Counted from the first letter of the stretch, positions 1-8,724 are shown. The stretch: DNA of 64,000 nucleotides from Paraburkholderia rhynchosiae (GCF_002879865.1 NZ_PNXY01000015.1:106424-170423), one strand, 5' to 3'. Numbers and translations: made by a program. The notes: generated by a model from the sequence alone, not told the origin.

Positions 1-150
1 ATGTTTCTTCATTTTTTAATACGCAAAAGTGGTAATGACAGCCGGACAAGGCGTTGCGGCATAAAAAGGGAACGTTCCGACGTCGATTTGCGACGTTGCG
101 GCAGCGCGGCACCGCGCGAACTTAAAGTAAAGCTTGAATTGCGCCGGATA
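1..150. other. No gene seen upstream of lexA
   Basis: The stretch before the lexA operators holds no open frame with a ribosome binding site or recognisable product. It is AT-richer than the following genes and probably carries the lexA promoter upstream sequence. Confidence 0.5.
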
Positions 151-166
151 CTGTATAAAAATACAG
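151..166 (+). promoter_or_regulatory. SOS box 1 (LexA operator)
   Basis: CTGTATAAAAATACAG is an exact CTGT-N8-ACAG palindrome of the beta/gammaproteobacterial LexA type, lying 27 bases before the lexA ATG. Its AT-rich centre probably overlaps the -10 region, so LexA binding would block its own promoter. Confidence 0.93.
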
Positions 167-170
167 CCAC

Positions 171-186
171 CTGTTCATCCATACAG
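171..186 (+). promoter_or_regulatory. SOS box 2 (LexA operator)
   Basis: CTGTTCATCCATACAG is a second exact CTGT-N8-ACAG site, four bases after the first (20 bp centre to centre) and seven bases before the lexA start codon. Tandem operators in front of lexA are also found in E. coli and fit autorepression. Confidence 0.92.
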
Positions 187-193
187 TGGCGCT

Positions 194-844
194 ATGACCA
201 AACTCACCGCACGACAGCAGCAGGTTTTCGATCTCATCCGCCGGGCCATTGAACGCACCGGTTTTCCGCCTACCCGCGCGGAGATCGCCGCGGAGCTGGG
301 CTTCAGCTCGGCCAATTCGGCTGAAGAGCATTTGCGGGCGCTTGCACGCAAGGGCGTGATCGAACTCGCGGCCGGCGCGTCGCGCGGCATTCGTCTACTG
401 GCAGGCCCAGACGACGCACCGCATCAGTTCACGCTGCCGCACGCCAGCATCATGCAACTGTCGCTGCCGCTGATCGGCCGGGTTGCCGCCGGTAGCCCGA
501 TCCTCGCGCAGGAACATATCGCACAGCACTATGCGTGCGATCCGGCGCTCTTCTCGAGTAAGCCCGATTACCTGCTTAAGGTGCGCGGCCTGTCCATGCG
601 CGACGCGGGCATCTTCGACGGCGATCTGCTCGCGGTGCAGAAACGAAGCGAGGCCAAAGACGGCCAGATCATCATTGCGCGGCTCGGCGACGACGTCACC
701 GTCAAGCGCCTGAAGCGGCGGCCGAACGGCATCGAGCTGATTGCGGAGAATCCCGATTACGAAAACATTTTCGTTGAGACCGGCAGTGCGGACTTCGCAC
801 TGGAGGGCATCGCTGTCGGGCTGATCCGCCCCGGCGAGTTTTGA
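194..844 (+). CDS. lexA: LexA repressor
   Basis: This is the SOS regulator, which dimerises on SOS boxes and cleaves itself when RecA filaments form. The 216-residue product has the family's usual layout. An N-terminal winged helix-turn-helix (about residues 1-65, beginning MTKLTARQQQVF) precedes a peptidase S24 domain. The Ala99-Gly100 scissile bond sits in GRVAAGSP, the nucleophile Ser134 in RGLSMRDAG, and the general base is Lys171. The ATG at 194 was preferred to one at 134 because the latter would place both LexA operators inside the gene. The following small gene may be co-transcribed. Confidence 0.97.
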   Translation: MTKLTARQQQVFDLIRRAIERTGFPPTRAEIAAELGFSSANSAEEHLRALARKGVIELAAGASRGIRLLAGPDDAPHQFTLPHASIMQLSLPLIGRVAAGSPILAQEHIAQHYACDPALFSSKPDYLLKVRGLSMRDAGIFDGDLLAVQKRSEAKDGQIIIARLGDDVTVKRLKRRPNGIELIAENPDYENIFVETGSADFALEGIAVGLIRPGEF

Positions 845-948
845 TCGCGTTCGCTGCGTTGACTCACTGCGCCAACCGCTCGATGGCCCAAACGCTCGCT
901 GCTTCACCGACTAAAGCTGTCCCAACGTTGAATCGCCCGGAGACACTC

Positions 949-1293
949 ATGGAACGCCTTGCCCGCCTGTTGCCTTTTCGCCAGTTCGGCCGTCTGCGCC
1001 ATTTGCGCAAGCTGGTGCCCTGCTCACCGATCGAGGCGTCCACGGCCAGCACTGCATCGCTGTTCGACTCGCCCGCGAGCGCTTCGAGCCTGCCGTCTTC
1101 ATTGCCCGCATTTGCCCGCGTGTCCCTGAATTCGGGACTCAATACTGCGGAACCGGCGCGTCGCGCACCGGTGCGGGTCTATCACGGCCCGTCGCGGCTG
1201 ATCATGGTTGGCACTGTGGATGCCGTGTGCCGCATGATCGATCGCTGCATCGCGGACGAAACGAACGTCCACGGTGCCGTATTCGAGTCCTGA
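949..1293 (+). CDS. Hypothetical protein downstream of lexA
   Basis: A 114-residue protein starting at the ATG preceded by GGAGA. It is rich in Arg, Leu and Ser in the first half. It ends in a more ordered segment (about residues 75-114: RVYHGPSRLIMVGTVDAVCR) that looks like a short folded domain. No family was recognised. It lies about 100 bases after lexA in the same direction, so an SOS-linked role is possible by position only. An upstream in-frame start at 841 overlaps the lexA stop but has no better ribosome site. Confidence 0.6.
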   Translation: MERLARLLPFRQFGRLRHLRKLVPCSPIEASTASTASLFDSPASASSLPSSLPAFARVSLNSGLNTAEPARRAPVRVYHGPSRLIMVGTVDAVCRMIDRCIADETNVHGAVFES

Positions 1294-1408
1294 AGATGTG
1301 AGAGGCGTGCGGGTGCATCCGTGGATTCACTGTTCAAGGCATCGCACCGGATCGTTTCGGCGTGGCCCCGGTCCACGTTAGATCGCACCTGATGGAGAGT
1401 CCCACCCG

Positions 1409-2083
1409 ATGGCAGTTTCAACACGGACCAAGCGCGGCGCCCGTCCGCTGATCGTCACCCTGATCGTTATTGTGGTGATTGCCGCGTTGGGCTTTGCTTA
1501 TGCATCGCCGTATATCGCGCTCAATAACCTCAAACGCGCCGCCGATGCGCGTGACGCGCAGACGGTGAATCAATACGTCGATTTTCCCGCGTTGCGCGAG
1601 AGCCTCAAGCAGCAGGTCGCGGGCCTGTTGACGCGCCGGCTTGGCTCGCATGGAAACGGCAATCCGTTGGCCGCGATCGGCGCGATGATCGGCGTGGCAT
1701 TGATCGGTCCGCTGGTAGATGCCTATGCGACGCCCGATGGCGTGGCCGCGCTGCTGAACGGCATGCCGCCGCGCGGCGAGCCCGGTGAGCAACCACCCGC
1801 GCCACCCGCCGCGAGCAATCCTCCGGCCGCTAATGTGCGCTCGGTGCCGGCGCCTGCATCGCCCGGTGCGGGTAACAACGCGGGTAACCGCGCGAATAAC
1901 AGCGCCACGTCGCCGCAGCCGCCGCAGCCGCCGCAGCCGCCGCAAACCACGGCGGGCTATCGCGGCCTCAACGAATTTGCGGTCACCTATCAGCACGGCG
2001 TCGGCGACGCGCGTTATTCCGCGATCTTCCTGCGCGAAGGCCTCTTCACGTGGAAGCTGGCTGCAGTCAATCTGAACGAGTAA
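1409..2083 (+). CDS. DUF2939-type membrane-anchored protein
   Basis: A 224-residue protein with one N-terminal transmembrane helix (about residues 15-35, PLIVTLIVIVVIAALGFAY). A segment of the DUF2939 type follows (YIALNNLKRAADARDAQTVNQYVDFPALRESLK). The middle is a low-complexity Pro/Ala/Asn linker that includes a PQPPQPPQPPQ run encoded by a 9-bp repeat around 1912-1945. A short C-terminal beta-rich domain ends in FTWKLAAVNL. The product is probably anchored in the inner membrane and faces the periplasm. The molecular role of the family is unknown. The ATG follows GGAGAGTCCCACCCG. Confidence 0.8.
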   Translation: MAVSTRTKRGARPLIVTLIVIVVIAALGFAYASPYIALNNLKRAADARDAQTVNQYVDFPALRESLKQQVAGLLTRRLGSHGNGNPLAAIGAMIGVALIGPLVDAYATPDGVAALLNGMPPRGEPGEQPPAPPAASNPPAANVRSVPAPASPGAGNNAGNRANNSATSPQPPQPPQPPQTTAGYRGLNEFAVTYQHGVGDARYSAIFLREGLFTWKLAAVNLNE

Positions 2084-2107
2084 GCAGAACGCGCGGCCTC
2101 GCGCGTC

Positions 2108-2572
2108 TCAAGCCGCCTCTTGCTGCTGCTCCTGTGCGGAAGAACATGCGACCAGAATGCTGCACGACACGCGATCGAGCAGCGGCGTATTGCCCGCGCC
2201 CATCCACCATCGGGACAAGCCGGTGCGGCAACGGTGGCCGACCACTACGAGGTCGACATGCAATTCATTGGCGAGATTCGCGATCTCGTCGATCGGATAG
2301 CCAAACGCAAAGTGCCCTTGCGCGTTGACGCCCCGCTCGGTCAGCCAGTTCACGCCCTCTTGCAGAATGTCCCGCGCCGTCTTTTCGAAGCTGCCGCACG
2401 CGACATCGGTCAGCAGGCCCGCGCTTTGCGCAATGCTCGAACGCATGTCCACCACCGAGAGCAGGTGCGTTTCCGCTTTCAGGTCCAGCGCGAGATCCGC
2501 GCCGCAACGTAATGCTTTGCGGCCTTCACGCGAGCCGTCGTAGCACAGCAGGATTTTCTGGTAGCTCGCCAT
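2108..2572 (-). CDS. Universal stress protein (UspA family)
   Basis: A single-domain cytoplasmic Usp of 154 residues. It opens with the typical beta strand and Asp of the family (KILLCYDGSREGRKAL). The C-terminal half keeps a loop resembling the ATP-binding signature (VVVGHRCRTGLSRWWMGAGN) and a final strand SCSILVA. The start at 2572 follows GGGAGAAAAC and was preferred to an in-frame ATG seven codons upstream. It stands alone, convergent with the DUF2939 gene. Members of this family help bacteria survive stress, and some bind ATP. Confidence 0.9.
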   Translation of the reverse strand: MASYQKILLCYDGSREGRKALRCGADLALDLKAETHLLSVVDMRSSIAQSAGLLTDVACGSFEKTARDILQEGVNWLTERGVNAQGHFAFGYPIDEIANLANELHVDLVVVGHRCRTGLSRWWMGAGNTPLLDRVSCSILVACSSAQEQQQEAA

Positions 2573-2848
2573 CGTTTTCTCCCTTTTCCGCAAAGACGCG
2601 GTCTGGTTTAAATCATGGTGCGCCGCAATTCAGCTTGCAAGGGATGGAAAACGCTAAGTGTCAACGAAGCGTGCCCCTGCCTTGTGCATCGGAGGCTCGC
2701 GCCTTGACAGCGGCTTCTTCGACAACCATGCGGCGGTGCAAGAACCGGCCGGAAAGCGTCCGGCGCGAGCCAACGGTTCGCAGCCGATGACCTAGAATGA
2801 GCAGCCTTTCCCGCCATTCGGGTCTTTTCCGGAGCCTCGGTCCAAGCC

Positions 2849-3763
2849 ATGCCTGAAGCCGCCATCGAATTTCATCAGGTTCAAAAAAGCTACGGCGAAA
2901 AAAAGGTCGTCGACGGACTGTCGTTTCATGTCGACACCGGCGAGTGCTTCGGACTGCTCGGACCGAACGGCGCGGGCAAGACCACGACGTTGCGCATGCT
3001 GCTGGGCATCGCGGCGCCGGACGCCGGTGCGATCCATCTCTGCGGCGAGCCGATCCCCGGTCGCGCCCGCATCGCGCGGGCACGCGTTGGCGTAGTGCCG
3101 CAGTTCGACAACCTCGATCCGGATTTCACCGTACGCGAGAATCTGCTGGTGTTCGGCCGCTACTTCGGCCTGAGCGCCGCGCAATGCCGCGCGATGGTGC
3201 CGTCGCTGCTCGAGTTCGCGCGTCTCGAAAGCAAGGCGGACGCGCGCGTGAGCGAACTGTCGGGCGGCATGAAGCGGCGTCTGACGCTGGCTCGCGCGCT
3301 CGTCAACGATCCCGATGTGCTGATCATGGACGAGCCGACCACCGGCCTCGATCCGCAGGCGCGGCATCTGATCTGGGAGCGGCTGCGCTCGCTGCTCGCG
3401 CGCGGCAAGACGATTCTACTGACCACGCATTTCATGGAAGAAGCCGAGCGCCTGTGCGACCGGCTGTGCGTGATCGAAGAAGGACGCAAGATCGCAGAAG
3501 GCGCGCCGAGGGCGCTGATCGAGTCGGAGATCGGCTGCGATGTGATCGAGATTTTCGGCCCGGATCCGGTCGCGTTGCGCGACGAGCTTGCGTCGCTTGC
3601 CGAGCGCACGGAGATCAGCGGCGAGACGCTCTTCTGCTATGTGAACGACGCGCAGCCGGTGCACGCGCGACTGAAGCAGCGCGCGGATCTGCGTTATCTG
3701 CACCGCCCGGCGAATCTTGAAGATGTGTTCCTGCGGCTGACCGGCCGTGAGATGCAGGACTGA
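2849..3763 (+). CDS. nodI: NodI-like ABC exporter ATP-binding protein
   Basis: A 304-residue ABC ATPase of the NodI/DRA subgroup that powers an ABC-2 permease. Visible are Walker A (GPNGAGKTT, residues 38-46), the signature LSGGMKRRLTLARAL, Walker B with its glutamate (LIMDEPTTGLDPQ), and the switch His in LLTTHFMEEAERL. A C-terminal extension typical of NodI ends in NLEDVFLRLTGREMQD. The permease gene follows 26 bases later. In rhizobia NodIJ exports lipochitooligosaccharide Nod factors. Betaproteobacteria carry a related pair without nod genes, and no nod gene is seen here, so the substrate is unknown. Confidence 0.93.
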   Translation: MPEAAIEFHQVQKSYGEKKVVDGLSFHVDTGECFGLLGPNGAGKTTTLRMLLGIAAPDAGAIHLCGEPIPGRARIARARVGVVPQFDNLDPDFTVRENLLVFGRYFGLSAAQCRAMVPSLLEFARLESKADARVSELSGGMKRRLTLARALVNDPDVLIMDEPTTGLDPQARHLIWERLRSLLARGKTILLTTHFMEEAERLCDRLCVIEEGRKIAEGAPRALIESEIGCDVIEIFGPDPVALRDELASLAERTEISGETLFCYVNDAQPVHARLKQRADLRYLHRPANLEDVFLRLTGREMQD

Positions 3764-3789
3764 CTTCTATCGACTGCACGAGACACGCA

Positions 3790-4617
3790 ATGGATGCACG
3801 CACCTACCGAAGCCGCGACGACACTCTGTCAATGCAAGCCCCGCTCGCCGCCCTGCCCGCCAACGCGATCAACTGGATTGCGGTGTGGCGCCGCAACTAT
3901 CTCGTATGGAAGAAGCTCGCGCTCGCGTCGATGTTCGGCAATCTCGCCGATCCGATGATCTATCTGTTCGGCCTCGGCTTCGGCCTGGGACTGATGGTGG
4001 GTCGTGTGGATGGCGTGTCGTACATCGCCTTCCTCGCGGCGGGCACGGTCGCGTCGAGCGTGATGATGTCCGCGAGCTTCGAGTCGATGTATTCGGGATT
4101 CTCGCGCATGCACGTGCAGCGCACGTGGGAAGCTATCATGCACACGCCGCTGACGCTCGGCGACATCGTGCTCGGCGAAGTGATCTGGGCGGCCAGCAAG
4201 TCGGTGCTGTCGGGTGCGGCGATCATGCTGGTGGCCGGCGCACTCGGCTACGCCAACTTTCCGTCGATGCTGCTGGCGTTGCCAGTGATCGTGCTAACGG
4301 GGCTCGCGTTCGCAAGCGTCGCGATGGTCGTGACGGCGCTCGCGCCGTCGTACGACTTTTTCATGTTTTACCAAACGCTGGTGTTGACGCCGATGCTGCT
4401 GCTCTCCGGCGTGTTCTTCCCGATTTCGCAATTGCCCGCGACCGCGCGCGGTGCGGCCGAAGTGCTGCCTTTGGCGCATGCTGTCGATCTGATCCGGCCC
4501 GCGATGCTCGCTCGGCCTCTCGACAATGCGCTGTGGCATGTCGCGGTGCTGGCGGTTTATGCGGTGGGTGGGTTTATCGTTTCGGCGGTTCTGTTCCGGC
4601 GCAGGATGATGAAGTAG
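3790..4617 (+). CDS. nodJ: NodJ-like ABC-2 permease
   Basis: A 275-residue inner-membrane permease, partner of the preceding ATPase. It has six predicted hydrophobic segments, among them PMIYLFGLGFGLGLMVG, LSGAAIMLVAGALGY, and the C-terminal segment running from VAVLAVYAVGGFIVSAVLF to a basic tail. The conserved ABC-2 motif region FPISQLPATARGAAEVLPLAHAVDLIRP lies near residue 220. A second possible start, ATG at 3832, would remove the first 14 residues. The substrate is not predictable from sequence. Confidence 0.91.
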   Translation: MDARTYRSRDDTLSMQAPLAALPANAINWIAVWRRNYLVWKKLALASMFGNLADPMIYLFGLGFGLGLMVGRVDGVSYIAFLAAGTVASSVMMSASFESMYSGFSRMHVQRTWEAIMHTPLTLGDIVLGEVIWAASKSVLSGAAIMLVAGALGYANFPSMLLALPVIVLTGLAFASVAMVVTALAPSYDFFMFYQTLVLTPMLLLSGVFFPISQLPATARGAAEVLPLAHAVDLIRPAMLARPLDNALWHVAVLAVYAVGGFIVSAVLFRRRMMK

Positions 4618-4695
4618 CGTCGGGCACGCAAGTGCGTTGAGATTCTTCGCGGGCGCGAGACAGTGGCAATCAGCGCCCGTGAAGAACCTATGAAC

Positions 4696-5118
4696 TCAGT
4701 CCTCGTCGTCGGTCCAGGGAATGTCGACGTCGGAGATGAAGGCGACCGTCGCGAACGGACCGCCCTCCTGACGCCCGATCTTGCCGTCGGCACGCTGCCA
4801 TTCGACCCGGAACACGGTGCCCGGATCGTCGGCGATTAGCCGCACCGTGCGAATCTCGTCGGGATCGGCGTCTTCGACGGGACCGTCGAGCGAGATTTGC
4901 AGCTCTTGCGGCCATAGTCCGTCGGCCGGATCGTAAATCTTGTCGCCATCGGGGATCAGCGTGAACGCCTCCACGCCGATGGTCGCCGAGGCATCCACGA
5001 TCATCTTGGCCAGCGCGCGCAACAACGCGGTTGCCCGCGCGGAGTTCGCCTGACGGATTGCAAGGTCCCCGCGCGTCAGCGCCTGCTCAAGTTTTGGGTT
5101 TGTTTTTTGTTGCGCCAT
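4696..5118 (-). CDS. Hypothetical protein
   Basis: A 140-residue acidic cytoplasmic protein with no signal peptide or membrane segment and no family that I recognise. The N-terminal third is helical and Ala/Arg-rich (LTRGDLAIRQANSARATALLRAL). The rest looks like a beta-rich domain with repeated Asp-Pro and Val-Glu-Trp elements, ending in an acidic tail DIPWTDDED. The start at 5118 was chosen because the reading frame further upstream (to 5163) is not protein-like. It is monocistronic. Confidence 0.7.
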   Translation of the reverse strand: MAQQKTNPKLEQALTRGDLAIRQANSARATALLRALAKMIVDASATIGVEAFTLIPDGDKIYDPADGLWPQELQISLDGPVEDADPDEIRTVRLIADDPGTVFRVEWQRADGKIGRQEGGPFATVAFISDVDIPWTDDED

Positions 5119-5333
5119 TGATGTCCTGAGTCCTATCGCTGTGTTGTGACCAGCGCAGCGCAAGCCGCGCCGCCGCTTTTTTCGGGCTGCATCCCACCAT
5201 CCGCATGCGCCGCGCTACCGCACCACGGCTTCGGCATACTGCAGACGCCGAAGCCCGTCCTGCTCACCACAGTTTAGGTCGTGATTCGCCGACAGGCAGG
5301 GACATTTGCCTTTCGTTGCATGTCCCAGCGAAC

Positions 5334-6386
5334 TCACGGCGCCGGATTGGGCTGCAACTGATGCAGCGCGTCGATTTCATCGAGCAGTTCCTGCGACAGC
5401 TTCACGTCGACGCTGGCAATGTTGTCCTTCAGTTGATCCAGCGATGTAGCGCCGATCAGATTGCTCGTCACGAACGGCCGGCTGTTGACGAACGCAAGCG
5501 CGAACTGCGCGGGCGACATGCCATGACGCTTCGCCAGTTCGACGTAACGCGTGGTCGCCTGCACCGCTTGCGGCTTGCTGTAGCGCTGAAAGCGCTCGAA
5601 CAGCGAAATGCGTGCGCCGGCCGGACGCGCGCCGCCTTCGTATTTGCCGGACAGCCAGCCGAACGCCAGCGGCGAATACGCGAGCAAGCCGATGTTGTCG
5701 CGATGCGCGTATTCCGAAAGCCCGACTTCGTAAGTGCGATTCAACAGACTGTACGGATTCTGGATGCTGACGATACGCGGCAAGCCGAGCTTCTCCGACG
5801 CGCGCAAAAACTGCGCGACGCCCCACGGCGTTTCGTTCGACACACCTACATGGCGCACCTTGCCCGCCTTGACGAAATCGGCGAGCACGGACAACGTTTC
5901 GTCGATCGGCACCGTGTATTCGTCATCGACCCATGGATAAGCCGGACGGCCGAACGTCATCGTGTTGCGATCCGGCCAGTGCAACTGGTATAGATCGACG
6001 TAGTCCGTTTGCAGACGCTTGAGGCTGTCGTTCAGCGCCTCGGTCAGGTTCTTGCGGTCGAACTGATTGGTCTCGCCGCGAATGTGACGCGGGTTATGCG
6101 GCTGACGCGCGGGGCCGGCGATTTTCGTGGCAAGCAGGATTTTCTCGCGCGCGCTGCGGTGCTGCGCGAGCCACGTGCCGATAAAGCGTTCGGTCGAGCC
6201 TTGCGTCTCGGCGCGCGGCGGCACCGGGTACATTTCGGCGGTATCGATCAGGTTGACGCCGTGATCGAGCGCGTAGTCGATCTGCGCGTGCGCGTCCTGC
6301 TCACTGTTCTGCTCGCCCCACGTCATGGTGCCGAGCCCGATCAGGCTGACCTGCACATCTGAATCGCCGAGTCTGCGGTATTCCAT
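5334..6386 (-). CDS. Aldo/keto reductase (Tas-like)
   Basis: A 350-residue NADP(H)-dependent aldo-keto reductase closest in form to E. coli Tas. The catalytic tetrad is in place: Asp and Tyr in LIDTAEMYPV, Lys in LLATKIAG, His in LYQLHWPDR. The long insert after the Lys strand (RQPHNPRHIRGETNQFDR) is characteristic of this subfamily. The start at 6386 (MEYRRLGDSDVQV) matches the family's normal N terminus. Such enzymes reduce aldehydes and ketones, and the physiological substrate is not known. No operon partner. Confidence 0.94.
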   Translation of the reverse strand: MEYRRLGDSDVQVSLIGLGTMTWGEQNSEQDAHAQIDYALDHGVNLIDTAEMYPVPPRAETQGSTERFIGTWLAQHRSAREKILLATKIAGPARQPHNPRHIRGETNQFDRKNLTEALNDSLKRLQTDYVDLYQLHWPDRNTMTFGRPAYPWVDDEYTVPIDETLSVLADFVKAGKVRHVGVSNETPWGVAQFLRASEKLGLPRIVSIQNPYSLLNRTYEVGLSEYAHRDNIGLLAYSPLAFGWLSGKYEGGARPAGARISLFERFQRYSKPQAVQATTRYVELAKRHGMSPAQFALAFVNSRPFVTSNLIGATSLDQLKDNIASVDVKLSQELLDEIDALHQLQPNPAP

Positions 6387-6526
6387 CGAACTTGTCCTGT
6401 TGGTTGTATGAACATAAACCGCTGACGTTACCATGTCCGCTCGATGCCTGCAGCACGGCTAGAATGCCGTTCTAGCTGGCGTCAGCCGGTTCGTCACGCT
6501 CAACATTTTTGCGTCGGTCCATCACG

Positions 6527-6737
6527 ATGAATCCGGAACACCGAACTGCTGGTCACGCGCGTGATGCCTTACGGCAAGTACAAAGGCCGCCTGATCGCGG
6601 ACCTGCCTGGCCACTACCTGAACTGGTTCGCGAGTCAGGGCTTTCCGCCGGGCGAGATCGGACGGCTGCTCGCGTTGATGCACGAGACCGATCACAACGG
6701 TCTATCGTCGTTGATCGAGCCTTTGCGCAAGCGTTGA
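6527..6737 (+). pseudogene. DUF3820 gene with frameshift
   Basis: The start reads MNPEH (ATG 6527). The body of a DUF3820 protein, ELLVTRVMPYGKYKGRLIADL onward to the stop at 6735-6737, continues in another frame from about 6543. The span is 211 bases, one more than a multiple of three, so a net +1 or -2 shift separates the two parts. The body alone, from ATG 6564, is 57 residues and keeps the family core (PYGKYKG, LPGHYLNWF, GEIGRLLALM). Either this is a sequencing error, the gene is broken, or translation starts inside it. Confidence 0.75.
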
Positions 6738-6990
6738 GTTATTCGTCCGACAGGATGACAGATGGGCCGCCCGCGCTCAGATGCTGAAGATTAACGAACT
6801 GTTACGACGCAACGGATGCGTATGCCAAGGTGGCAGCCGGCTCACGCAACGCACGCAATAGCTTCCCGGCGCGGCATGAGTTGCGCCTCTCCGCCAGCGC
6901 GGATCACGCCGGTAATGCACGGACACAAATGCGGGTGAACTCCTTTGCACGCGATGTTTCTGATTCTTTATGTCAGGACGGGAGACGATC

Positions 6991-7356
6991 GTGAGCAGAC
7001 TCTTTGCATCGATGGCATTGCTGGCCGTGGTGGCGAGCGTCGGCGGATGCGCAGTCGCACCTGGCTATGACTACGCCGATGCGCAGCCCTATTATCCCGA
7101 CTACGGCTACGCGTACGGACAACCCTATGCACCCGTCTACGGCACGGTCGGCATCTGGAGCGGCTGGGGCGGACCATGTTGCTACTACCGTGGCGGCGGT
7201 GGCCACTGGCACGGGGGCGGCGGTTGGCACGGCGGCCACGGGGGTGGTGATGGCGGTGGTGGCTGGCATGGCGGCGGGTATGGCGGCGGGTATGGCGGGT
7301 CTCGCGGCGGCAGTTCGTGGAGCGGCAGTGGCGGGCACGGCGGACGCAGCCATTGA
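6991..7356 (+). CDS. Gly/His-rich lipoprotein
   Basis: A 121-residue predicted lipoprotein. The hydrophobic signal MALLAVVASVGGC contains a lipobox with Cys20. A Tyr/Pro-rich segment follows (YADAQPYYPDYGYAYGQPY), then a long Gly/His/Trp low-complexity tail with repeats such as GGGGWHGG. The GTG at 6991 was chosen because GGAG lies six bases before it; an ATG at 6970 is upstream but lacks a site. Histidine-rich tails of this sort may bind metal, but nothing here proves that. Confidence 0.75.
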   Translation: MSRLFASMALLAVVASVGGCAVAPGYDYADAQPYYPDYGYAYGQPYAPVYGTVGIWSGWGGPCCYYRGGGGHWHGGGGWHGGHGGGDGGGGWHGGGYGGGYGGSRGGSSWSGSGGHGGRSH

Positions 7357-7485
7357 GCCTCCTGCTCTCGAAGCAGCCGCTTGCCGCTCAGTGCAAACCA
7401 GAACCTTGTTGCGGCTGGTTAGCTAGCCAGGTCGCCGCGCCCGCTACGGTTCAAGCCCGGCCCCGGCCGTTTCGCGCGTTGCGGT

Positions 7486-7491
7486 AAAATC
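7486..7491 (+). promoter_or_regulatory. Possible -10 element of dusA
   Basis: TAAAAT, 30 bases before the dusA start and within a GC-rich region, is the only good sigma70 -10 match nearby. No convincing -35 is seen. Confidence 0.4.
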
Positions 7492-7521
7492 GCGGTTTCG
7501 ATTCAAGCCGTTTGGCCGCCC

Positions 7522-8523
7522 ATGTCTTCACCTCGCACTCCCAGTCCACGCCGCGTTTCTGTCGCGCCGATGATGGACTGGACCGATCGCCACTGCCGGT
7601 CGCTTCATCGCATGATCTCGCGCCATACGTGGCTTTACACGGAAATGGTGACGACCGGCGCGCTGCTGCATGGCGATGTCCCACGTCATCTCGCGTTCAC
7701 GCCTGAGGAAGCGCCTGTCGCCCTGCAACTCGGCGGCAGCGAGCCCGCGGATCTCGCGCGCTCGGCGAAGCTCGGCGAGCAGTGGGGTTACGACGAAATC
7801 AATCTGAATTGCGGCTGCCCGTCAGAGCGGGTGCAGCGCGGCGCGTTCGGCGCGTGTCTGATGAACGAGCCGCAACTGGTCGCTGACTGCGTGAAGGCGA
7901 TGCGCGACGCCGTCTCGGTGCCCGTGACGGTCAAGCACCGCATCGGCGTGGATGCCGTCGAGGACTACAGCTTCGTGCGCGATTTCGTCGGCACGATCGC
8001 CGACGCGGGCTGCACCGTTTTTATCGTGCATGCACGTAACGCGATCCTCAAAGGCCTGAGCCCGAAAGAGAACCGCGAGATTCCGCCGCTCAAGTATGGC
8101 TACGCGTATCGGTTGAAACGCGAATTCCCGCATCTCGAAGTCATCATCAACGGCGGGGTTAAAACACTCGACGAAGTGGAGACGCATCTTGAACACATCG
8201 ATGGCGTCATGCTCGGGCGCGAGGCGTATCACAACCCCTATCTGCTGGCCAATGTCGACGCCCGCTTCTACGGCTCGACAAAAGCGCCGCTCGCGCGCGA
8301 GCAGGTCGAGGCGAAGCTGATCGAATATTGCGCGGCTGAAATGGCGCGCGGCACTTATCTCGGCGCGATCACGCGGCATGCGCTCGGGCTCTATCGCGGC
8401 GAAGCTGGCGCGCGCGGTTGGCGGCGCGTGTTGTCCGACAGCAAACGTCTGGCTGCGCGCGATCTCGCGATCTTCGACGAGGCGAGACAACATCTGCGTG
8501 AGCCCGCCGAGATTTTTGAATAA
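7522..8523 (+). CDS. dusA: tRNA-dihydrouridine(20/20a) synthase DusA
   Basis: An FMN enzyme that reduces uridines 20 and 20a in the tRNA D-loop. The 333-residue product begins the barrel with VAPMMDWTDRHCR. It has the substrate-binding EINLNCGCPSERVQRGAFGACLM, whose Cys is the general acid in Dus enzymes, then VKHRIGVD and VHARNAILKGLSPKENR. The flavin phosphate loop appears in INGGVKTLDE and GVMLGREAYHNPYLL, and a C-terminal helical domain follows. The order and length match DusA rather than DusB or DusC. A tRNA-His gene follows in the same orientation. Confidence 0.97.
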   Translation: MSSPRTPSPRRVSVAPMMDWTDRHCRSLHRMISRHTWLYTEMVTTGALLHGDVPRHLAFTPEEAPVALQLGGSEPADLARSAKLGEQWGYDEINLNCGCPSERVQRGAFGACLMNEPQLVADCVKAMRDAVSVPVTVKHRIGVDAVEDYSFVRDFVGTIADAGCTVFIVHARNAILKGLSPKENREIPPLKYGYAYRLKREFPHLEVIINGGVKTLDEVETHLEHIDGVMLGREAYHNPYLLANVDARFYGSTKAPLAREQVEAKLIEYCAAEMARGTYLGAITRHALGLYRGEAGARGWRRVLSDSKRLAARDLAIFDEARQHLREPAEIFE

Positions 8524-8528
8524 AGGAC

Positions 8529-8557
8529 TAGGCAAACGCGGTTCCTCTTCGTATAAT
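8529..8557 (+). promoter_or_regulatory. Promoter of tRNA-His
   Basis: TAGGCA, 17 bases, TATAAT (8552-8557), ending 53 bases before the tRNA. The -10 is perfect; the -35 is only a partial match. Confidence 0.6.
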
Positions 8558-8610
8558 CTCGTTTCTTCGTTGACGAGCCAAGTTTTCCGGCAAGTCAGGC
8601 AGATCTCAGT

Positions 8611-8687
8611 GGTGGCTGTAGCTCAGTTGGTAGAGTCCAGGATTGTGATTCCTGTTGTCGTGGGTTCGAGCCCCATCAGCCACCCCA
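8611..8687 (+). tRNA. tRNA-His (GTG)
   Basis: Cloverleaf with acceptor arms GTGGCTG (8612-8618) and CAGCCAC (8677-8683), discriminator C and encoded CCA. The extra G at 8611 corresponds to the histidine-specific G-1. The D-loop AGCTCAGTTGGTAGA, anticodon GTG at 8645-8647 and T-arm GTGGGTTCGAGCCCCAT are all standard. Confidence 0.97.
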
Positions 8688-8724
8688 AAGAATTCAGGCA
8701 GTAAAGTTTGGCAAACGGTTTTGC

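Noticed and set aside
1..252. Frame starting at base 1
   Set aside because: Runs through the SOS boxes and into lexA in another frame, without ribosome site or recognisable sequence.
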